Assembly (NCBI GenBank): GCA_964614795.1
Contig: CAZTME010000013.1
Coordinates: 1-18,961, forward strand
DNA: 18,961 bases
Direction of reading: 5' to 3'
Source: CAZTME01 sp964614795
GTDB lineage: Bacteria; Patescibacteriota; Microgenomatia; UBA1400; PJMF01
The notes under the pieces: generated by a model
Databases searched by the model: none
What the model was told of the DNA's origin: nothing
The model's input: only the letters and a program-made list of their open reading frames with translations
Program-made: the position numbers and the translations under genes
Part shown: positions 7,909 through 13,040 of the stretch, piece after piece
How positions within the stretch are numbered: position 1 is the stretch's first letter
Layout: every line of letters begins with the position of its first letter

Positions 7909-7917
7909 ATTATATCA
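7909..7917 (-). promoter_or_regulatory. Extended -10 promoter, leaderless start for the exported protein
   Basis: TGA-TATAAT on the minus strand is a full extended -10 consensus. It ends 6 nt before the ATG at 7902, so the predicted first base of the mRNA is at or next to the start codon. No good -35 hexamer is seen, which extended -10 promoters do not need. Confidence 0.65.
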
Positions 7918-7965
7918 ATTTATTAGCTGACACACAGAACAAAAAAATCCCTAAAAATTTTGAAA

Positions 7966-8229
7966 TTATATCGTAATTAACCACAAAGCACTTAAACCCA
8001 ATAAACTAATACCAAGATATTCAAGTAAAACAGTGCGCAGAACAGGACCATGTTGGGCATGAGTTATCCAACCCCAAACAAAGTAAAAACCCGCTATAGT
8101 TAAAGATACAACTCTGAGCCAAAAACGTTCCGGCCAAGCCAATGAAAATAATAAAGCCAAAATTGATAGACCTGCAATCAAGATCATATATGAAAGCCAG
8201 TGTTTGCGAATAATTTTAAGATGATCCAT
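7966..8229 (-). CDS. Small three-helix membrane protein, unknown function
   Basis: The 87-residue protein is mostly hydrophobic with three predicted membrane segments (about 13-31, 36-56, 64-86). A short loop between the second and third contains HAQHGPVLRTVLLEYLG. Small proteins with a His-rich loop followed by VLLEY are something I associate with Patescibacteria, but no function is known to me. It is 25 nt downstream of the CAP-domain gene and probably the last gene of the sppA unit. A purine stretch (AGAGATAG) lies before the ATG at Shine-Dalgarno distance, but the match is weak. Confidence 0.68.
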   Translation of the reverse strand: MDHLKIIRKHWLSYMILIAGLSILALLFSLAWPERFWLRVVSLTIAGFYFVWGWITHAQHGPVLRTVLLEYLGISLLGLSALWLITI

Positions 8230-8254
8230 ATTTTTCTATCTCTAAATTAGGCTA

Positions 8255-9322
8255 TTAAAAGATCATGCCGGATTGAAAACTAATAATTAATAGACCAATC
8301 AAGGCTAAATACAATAAATGAGCTAGGTTTTGACCCACTAATCTTATCTTTGGATTTAATGCAAATACCACCCAATCATATAACAACACAATGCTTATAA
8401 CCGCAATCATTGTCACGCCTAATGCTTTGGCAAATTGTAAGGGAGAAATACTGGGCCACGGTCGAATTTCACCCATGATAAAATTTAAAGCCGCTAACAC
8501 ATTATTATTTAATGGCGGATTTTGGTCTAGATAAATACTAGTACGTTGCAAAGTTACTGGTTGAGAAATTTCTGCATTCTGATTATTAAATTCTGAAATT
8601 TCCGCTAGATTTACTTCATTATCATTCGAATCGATTTCATTTTTAATTGAGGAATTATTTTCAATAGTATTTTCAGACGAATTCGCACTTGGCAATTGAT
8701 TTCTTTCATCAAAAGATTTTTCCGAATTATTAATAGGCCTACCAAATACTTGAACCACTAGGGTTGTTTGAGTTCCTTCCAAAACTCCATTAATAACTGC
8801 CACTCCTATTTCGGTATATCTGTCATTGAGCATATTAGCTCGATGCGAGGGTGAAGCCATCCAAGCTTGAATCATTGGTTGGGTGGTGTAAAAATCACGA
8901 GCTAAATTTTCCCCGGCCGATTGATATTCATAGCCACTTTCTTTAATGAAATCCCATGGCTCTTTACCGGTCGGAGAAATATGAGCCCAATATTGATTTG
9001 CAAACATATCAGCGGCTTTTTTTTGAGCGGCTAAATTTAAGGCCGTGTTTAACTGAAGTCTTCCAACTCCGTGAACCTCTCGTGTTTGGTTTGTTTGATC
9101 TACAACTTGTTCAACCGTAATGTTGGTGGCATAACCAAGAATCACTCCACCTTTGTAAGAAAATATGTGATTGGTAAGTAATACAAAACCAAAGAAAATG
9201 ACACTCAAAATACTCAAAATTAATTGCCACTCAAATCTTAAAATTGAAGCTCTTTGATTATTTGAAGATCTGGGATGCAACAAATGAGATAATGAATGCA
9301 ATGTTGATTTTTTCTTGCTCAT
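8255..9322 (-). CDS. CAP (SCP/YkwD-like) domain protein with three membrane helices
   Basis: The 355-residue product has a basic N terminus and a first membrane helix (about 33-50). A CAP domain (about 70-195) carries the family residues: H114 in YWAHISPTG, E138 in GENLA, and H160 in SPSHRANM. A Ser/Asn-rich low-complexity linker follows (about 198-255), then two C-terminal membrane helices (about 301-320 and 334-350). CAP domains occur in secreted proteins of all kingdoms; bacterial YkwD-like members are extracellular, with no single agreed activity. Having membrane helices on both sides of the CAP domain keeps it tethered outside. It starts 6 nt after sppA with AAGAG close to the ATG, so it is translated from the sppA transcript. 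Confidence 0.88.
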   Translation of the reverse strand: MSKKKSTLHSLSHLLHPRSSNNQRASILRFEWQLILSILSVIFFGFVLLTNHIFSYKGGVILGYATNITVEQVVDQTNQTREVHGVGRLQLNTALNLAAQKKAADMFANQYWAHISPTGKEPWDFIKESGYEYQSAGENLARDFYTTQPMIQAWMASPSHRANMLNDRYTEIGVAVINGVLEGTQTTLVVQVFGRPINNSEKSFDERNQLPSANSSENTIENNSSIKNEIDSNDNEVNLAEISEFNNQNAEISQPVTLQRTSIYLDQNPPLNNNVLAALNFIMGEIRPWPSISPLQFAKALGVTMIAVISIVLLYDWVVFALNPKIRLVGQNLAHLLYLALIGLLIISFQSGMIF

Positions 9323-9328
9323 AGTCTC

Positions 9329-10423
9329 TTAAAATCGACATAATGTATTGACATCACCATAGAAAGATAGTAATGATCCAGCCAGAGGACAGCCTTTTAC
9401 AGAATCTTTTTTATCAAACAAAGCAAAACCTTGAGCCGATAATTCTTGCCAAAAGCCCAGCGCACTATTGGGTTGAACAAATTGATAATCATCACCCGAA
9501 ATTCCTACAGTGTTAACCAAATCTTGAAAAGCGGAGTGTCGACTGCCAACTGCGTCAATCAAGCCCAATTCACCGGCCTGTTTTTCACCATAAATCATAG
9601 CTCCGATTTGTTCAACAATTGTAAATTCAGAGATTTTTCTGCCCTGCGCGACAGCTTTTACAAACTCGGTATAAGCATCATTAACACCTTCTTGAAGGAT
9701 TGCTTTTTCTTCTGCGATAATTTGTCTGTAAGGATTGCCCACATCTTTGGATTTTCCGCCCGTGATATAGGTGGTTTCCACCCCATCTTGAGTTACCACC
9801 CCTCCTGAAAATGCTCCGTAATCTTCTTCAATCACACCTTTGTAATATTTAAATGGGCCAAAAATAACACCAATGCTACCAATATTTGTTCCGGTGTCGG
9901 CGATAATTTTGTCCGCTTGACTGGCGGCCCAATAAGAACCAGAGGCAGAAGTGCCGCTTACATAGGCAAAAATTGGTTTGCCTGTTCTTTGACGATAGGC
10001 GTTAATACCATCACCAATTGCTTTGGAACCAACTACCGTGCCACCTGGACTGTCAATGTGTAAAATCACTCCTTTAATTGAGTCCACTTCTGCCATATTA
10101 AGTAATAAATCTTTAACTTCATATCCATAAGTTATTTGTGATTCCAACCAAGAACTGAGCGGGTCATTGGAAGGTTCGGTTAAAATTACGCCGGAAATGG
10201 GCACAACCGCCAGATAATTTTTGCTATATTTATTTCCCGCCAAGTAATTGAGAGTAGTTCCATCTGGAATAATTAAGTCTGATTGTTCAATTTCTCCCAT
10301 TAACGCAAAAGCGCCAAAAAGAATAAAAAAGGAAGTAATTGCCAATAAAAATGCTAATACTTTTGTATAGGTGATTAAAAATTGTTTTGTAACGGCTTTA
10401 AATGCTTTAAAAATTATAGTCAT
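9329..10423 (-). CDS. sppA: Signal peptide peptidase SppA
   Basis: SppA is a membrane-bound Ser/Lys protease of the ClpP/crotonase fold that digests signal peptides left in the membrane. The 364 residues show a membrane anchor (about 15-42) and IKGVILHIDSPGGTVVGSKA, which forms the oxyanion region. The Ser motif GTSASGSYWAAS is at 157-168 (predicted nucleophile S161, equivalent to ASGGYY). The Lys motif GGKSKDVGNPYR is at 222-233 (predicted general base K226, as in the Bacillus type HKDI). It is the short single-domain Bacillus form. A GTG at 10429 could start two codons earlier, but the promoter -10 ends at 10430, so the ATG at 10423 is chosen. It is first in a unit with the CAP protein and a three-helix protein. 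Confidence 0.93.
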   Translation of the reverse strand: MTIIFKAFKAVTKQFLITYTKVLAFLLAITSFFILFGAFALMGEIEQSDLIIPDGTTLNYLAGNKYSKNYLAVVPISGVILTEPSNDPLSSWLESQITYGYEVKDLLLNMAEVDSIKGVILHIDSPGGTVVGSKAIGDGINAYRQRTGKPIFAYVSGTSASGSYWAASQADKIIADTGTNIGSIGVIFGPFKYYKGVIEEDYGAFSGGVVTQDGVETTYITGGKSKDVGNPYRQIIAEEKAILQEGVNDAYTEFVKAVAQGRKISEFTIVEQIGAMIYGEKQAGELGLIDAVGSRHSAFQDLVNTVGISGDDYQFVQPNSALGFWQELSAQGFALFDKKDSVKGCPLAGSLLSFYGDVNTLCRF

Positions 10424-10429
10424 AATCAC

Positions 10430-10459
10430 ATGCTATCAGAGCTGAAGGTTTTCTGGCAA
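10430..10459 (-). promoter_or_regulatory. sppA promoter, leaderless
   Basis: Minus strand TTGCCA (10454-10459), an 18-nt spacer and TAGCAT (10430-10435), preceded by TGA as an extended -10. It ends 6 nt before the ATG at 10423, predicting an mRNA that begins at the start codon. The -10 matches 4 of 6 consensus bases. Confidence 0.55.
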
Positions 10460-10554
10460 GCGGGAGAATTTGCATTCTAATTTTCATCGGATATTTGATT
10501 AATTTTGGCAGAAATAAAGAAACAAAACTTACAATTTTATTTCTTCAAAATTTT

Positions 10555-10737
10555 TATATAGCTCTCTACAATACCAAATTTCAGTTAACCCAGCATTAAA
10601 CCAGATGGAAGTGACCGATAATAATGCGTCATTCTGTTTTGAGTTTCAATATATCTCTCTACAATACCAAATGTCAGATTAAACTTTTTCAAAATCAGAT
10701 GGATTAACAGAAAGAAATGTGTCATTTTGTTTTGTGA
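10555..10737. repeat. Two imperfect ~88-bp direct repeats in tandem
   Basis: Copy 1 covers about 10555-10643 and copy 2 about 10648-10737, offset by 93-94 bp. Both share an exact 18-mer, CTCTCTACAATACCAAAT (10562-10579 and 10655-10672), then TCAG, CAGATGGA (10602 and 10696) and ATGyGTCATTyTGTTTTG (10624 and 10717). By eye about three-quarters of positions agree. The order of blocks is the same in both, so this is an old duplication of a whole unit rather than repeat-plus-spacer. No convincing open reading frame runs through them. They sit between the sppA promoter and the tRNA-Glu promoter in a 372-bp gap without protein genes; the left part of that gap (10460-10554) holds nothing I can name. 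Confidence 0.75.
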
Positions 10738-10746
10738 ATGCGATAT

Positions 10747-10775
10747 TTGCTTGGATTAATACATCAGGGTATAAT
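10747..10775 (+). promoter_or_regulatory. tRNA-Glu promoter
   Basis: TTGCTT (10747-10752), a 17-nt spacer and a perfect TATAAT (10770-10775). The predicted start is near 10782, about 14 nt before the mature tRNA 5' end. Confidence 0.6.
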
Positions 10776-10795
10776 TATTGTCTCAATTTGTTAGG

Positions 10796-10871
10796 GGCCC
10801 CATCGTCCAGAGGCCTAGGACACCAGGTTCTCATCCTGGGAACTGCGGTTCGAATCCGCATGGGGTCACCA
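10796..10871 (+). tRNA. tRNA-Glu (anticodon CUC)
   Basis: A full 76-nt cloverleaf can be drawn. The acceptor stem is GGCCCCA with TGGGGTC (one G-T pair) and the D stem GTCC/GGAC. The anticodon stem is CCAGG/CCTGG around the loop TTCTCAT, and the T stem TGCGG/CCGCA has loop TTCGAAT. The anticodon CTC reads GAG. The discriminator A is followed by an encoded CCA at 10869-10871, and there is no intron. No intrinsic terminator is visible in the 61 bp to the convergent hydrolase gene. Confidence 0.97.
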
Positions 10872-10932
10872 GAATCATCCAATGATATTGATAAATCATT
10901 CGAAAAATTAACTTGCGCATTCAATTACCTTA

Positions 10933-12051
10933 CTAATCTGAATTAAACCACTCTACTGTTCTAGCCATAGCTTGTGAAAATGAGTTTCCTGTGAAGTTGT
11001 GGCCTCCAGATTCATATTCAAATAATTGATACTTATTATTGTTTTTTTTCAGCAATTTTTCCAAATCGCGCGCATAATTAATGCTCACCACGTCATCGTT
11101 AACTGCATGATGCAATTGTATGGCTGAACTAATCTCATGAAGATAATTGGTCGCTACCACTTGTCGCCAAAAATCACTTTTGGGATTAAATTCTCCATGT
11201 GCCTTAAATAATTCTTCCCGTTTTTGAGCTCTATCCGATTTCTGAATGTCGGAAAGTCTGAATGAGTGATCAGATAAGCCATATTGTTGCCAATCTTCGT
11301 AGGAGTAAACTGCTCCGGCCCAAATGACCGCTCTGCGAATTTTTGGCTTGACCGCCAAGGTACGTAATATTACGTTACCTGCCATGCTATGTCCCCATAG
11401 CCCAATCTTTTGTGTATTCACTTGTTCAAAATTTTCCAAAGCGGAATAGGCGTGGAGAACATCTTTTATGTAATCGCTTGAATAATAAGCTCCGTTGGCT
11501 ACCCCCTGCGAATCGCCGTGACCTCGCAGATCAATTTTTAAGACTATAAAATTATTTTTCGCTAAATAATCCACATAGGCTTCGTATCTTTTTGTTGTTT
11601 CGTAGATATCGGGGGGAATGTATCCATGAATAAAAACAATTGCCGGCCATCCTTCAGCCGGTTTTTCCCCATTGGGAATAGTTAAAAGCGCATTGATTTT
11701 TAAACCTTCAGAAGTATAGGAAGTGAGATAACTTGAATAAGTTGTACTTTGATTAAACAAATTTAATTCATTGAGTTTGCTTTCATAGCTTAAAGTTCTA
11801 AGATAAGGAATAGTCAGTTCTTTGAATGGAAGTTCTATGAATGAAAGAGTAGTTGGCGCATTCTGAAAGTTTGAATCGCTAAACTCACTTTCTTTGGATG
11901 ATGTTAGGTTTGATGAAACTTCCGAATTTTGAACGAGTTGATTTTGATTAAACCAGCTAAAGTTTTTGAAAAATTGAAATATAACTAGCAAAAGCCAAAG
12001 GAGAAAAAATAAAATAAAAAAAATGAGGTATTTTTTTAGAATTTTTTTCAT
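10933..12051 (-). CDS. Membrane-anchored alpha/beta hydrolase (S9/dienelactone hydrolase-like)
   Basis: With the ATG at 12051 the protein has 372 residues. It opens with a classic signal anchor (MKKILKKYLIFFILFFLLWL and on to about 26), then a Ser/Asn-rich linker to about 65. The alpha/beta hydrolase fold follows: IVFIHGYIPP (138-147, oxyanion HG), KIDLRGHGDSQG (172-183), nucleophile elbow GHSMAG (S222), acid D319 in NDDVV, and catalytic H351 in GGHNFTG. The closest match is to prolyl-oligopeptidase-like peptidases or acyl esterases; the substrate cannot be read from sequence. A longer frame starting at TTG 12126 would put 25 polar residues before the anchor, and 12051 is the first ATG. An extended -10 (TGT-TAAGAT) ends 8 nt before it. 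It is monocistronic and convergent with tRNA-Glu. Confidence 0.88.
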   Translation of the reverse strand: MKKILKKYLIFFILFFLLWLLLVIFQFFKNFSWFNQNQLVQNSEVSSNLTSSKESEFSDSNFQNAPTTLSFIELPFKELTIPYLRTLSYESKLNELNLFNQSTTYSSYLTSYTSEGLKINALLTIPNGEKPAEGWPAIVFIHGYIPPDIYETTKRYEAYVDYLAKNNFIVLKIDLRGHGDSQGVANGAYYSSDYIKDVLHAYSALENFEQVNTQKIGLWGHSMAGNVILRTLAVKPKIRRAVIWAGAVYSYEDWQQYGLSDHSFRLSDIQKSDRAQKREELFKAHGEFNPKSDFWRQVVATNYLHEISSAIQLHHAVNDDVVSINYARDLEKLLKKNNNKYQLFEYESGGHNFTGNSFSQAMARTVEWFNSD

Positions 12052-12059
12052 GAGGCGAT

Positions 12060-12068
12060 ATCTTAACA
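12060..12068 (-). promoter_or_regulatory. Possible extended -10 promoter of the hydrolase gene
   Basis: TGT-TAAGAT on the minus strand ends 8 nt before the ATG at 12051. TTGTTT (12082-12087) lies 16 nt upstream as a weak -35. The hexamer matches 4 of 6 consensus bases. It supports the shorter start and a near-leaderless mRNA. Confidence 0.42.
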
Positions 12069-12258
12069 AAGATGTTTGATGAAACAAAGAGATCAAAAAT
12101 GAATAATACTGCTTACAATCATTCAAAAAGATGTTATAAATATATCCAGTTTTTATAAATATGACTAATTTTTAAATCAATAATCCTGTAGCTTGAAAAA
12201 AATATTTCTTGTTAATTACTCACAATATTAATCGAGAAAATTGATTCTGGACACAAAT

Positions 12259-12924
12259 ATGCGCCAAGTTCAAATTGAAACCAGCTGGAGAGAAGTTTTA
12301 GAAGATGAGTTTGAGAAAGATTATTTTAAAAAATTAAGACAATTCGTTAGAGAGGAATATCAACATCATATAATTTATCCGCCGACAAGAAATATTTTTT
12401 CCGCAATGAATTTATGCCCACTTCATTCAACAAAAGTAGTTATTATTGGTCAAGATCCATATCATGGGAAAAACCAAGCCATAGGCTTGAGTTTTGCGGT
12501 GGCCCCCAATGTTGCCTTACCACCTTCTTTACAAAATATTTTTAAAGAAATTCGTCAAGATTTGAAAATTGATCCATATTCCAACGGAGATTTATCTCGC
12601 TGGGCCAAACAAGGAGTACTACTCTTAAATGCAGTTTTAACCGTTCGCGCCGGTCAGCCCGCCTCTCATAAAAATCAAGGTTGGGAAATTTTCACTGATG
12701 CTGTAATCAAAGCACTCACTACTCACCAACAAAGTTTGGTTTATCTACTTTGGGGAAAATACGCTCAACAAAAAGGAGAAATCATAAATCGGGAAAGAAA
12801 TTTGGTCTTACAATCCGGTCATCCTTCTCCTTATTCCGCACATTTATTTCATGGTCATCATCACTTCTCACAAGCTAACACCTATTTAGCTCTGCAAGGC
12901 AAATCACCAATTGATTGGAGATGA
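12259..12924 (+). CDS. ung: Uracil-DNA glycosylase, family 1
   Basis: This enzyme removes uracil from DNA arising by cytosine deamination or dUMP incorporation, the first step of base excision repair. The 221 residues contain all family-1 marks. The water-activating motif is GQDPYHG at 64-70 (D66), followed by GLSFAV. Further on are LLLNAVLTVRAGQPASH, the LLWG segment, and HPSPYSA at 188-194 (H188). The C terminus, HFSQANTYLALQGKSPIDW, is typical. The ATG at 12259 gives the usual N terminus (QIETSWREVLEDEFEK); a TTG at 12241 would add six residues and is less likely. It stands alone on the plus strand between two minus-strand genes. No clear Shine-Dalgarno sequence is present; TATTAA at 12226-12231 is a possible -10. 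Confidence 0.97.
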   Translation: MRQVQIETSWREVLEDEFEKDYFKKLRQFVREEYQHHIIYPPTRNIFSAMNLCPLHSTKVVIIGQDPYHGKNQAIGLSFAVAPNVALPPSLQNIFKEIRQDLKIDPYSNGDLSRWAKQGVLLLNAVLTVRAGQPASHKNQGWEIFTDAVIKALTTHQQSLVYLLWGKYAQQKGEIINRERNLVLQSGHPSPYSAHLFHGHHHFSQANTYLALQGKSPIDWR

Positions 12925-13040
12925 ATGTTCTGTGACAAAGATTTTGAATTGACAATTGGTTTTTAAAATTTAACCGAAACGTTTTGACAATTAAGCCACC
13001 AAAATCAAACCGAATTTTACTCAATTCACTTTCAATGAAG

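Noticed and set aside
10555..10737. CRISPR array or remnant
   Set aside because: Only two units, and similarity extends in blocks through the whole 88 bp instead of being limited to a short repeat with unrelated spacers; no cas genes in view.
10796..10871. tRNA-Glu as an integration site for an island on its right
   Set aside because: I found no second copy of the tRNA 3' end in the rest of the window and no integrase gene.
10719..10946. A plus-strand reading frame across tRNA-Glu
   Set aside because: It runs straight through the tRNA cloverleaf and its promoter, so it is not a gene.
12052..12126. Longer start of the hydrolase at 12126
   Set aside because: That codon is TTG, the added 25 residues are polar and spoil the signal anchor, and a promoter-like extended -10 lies inside this stretch.
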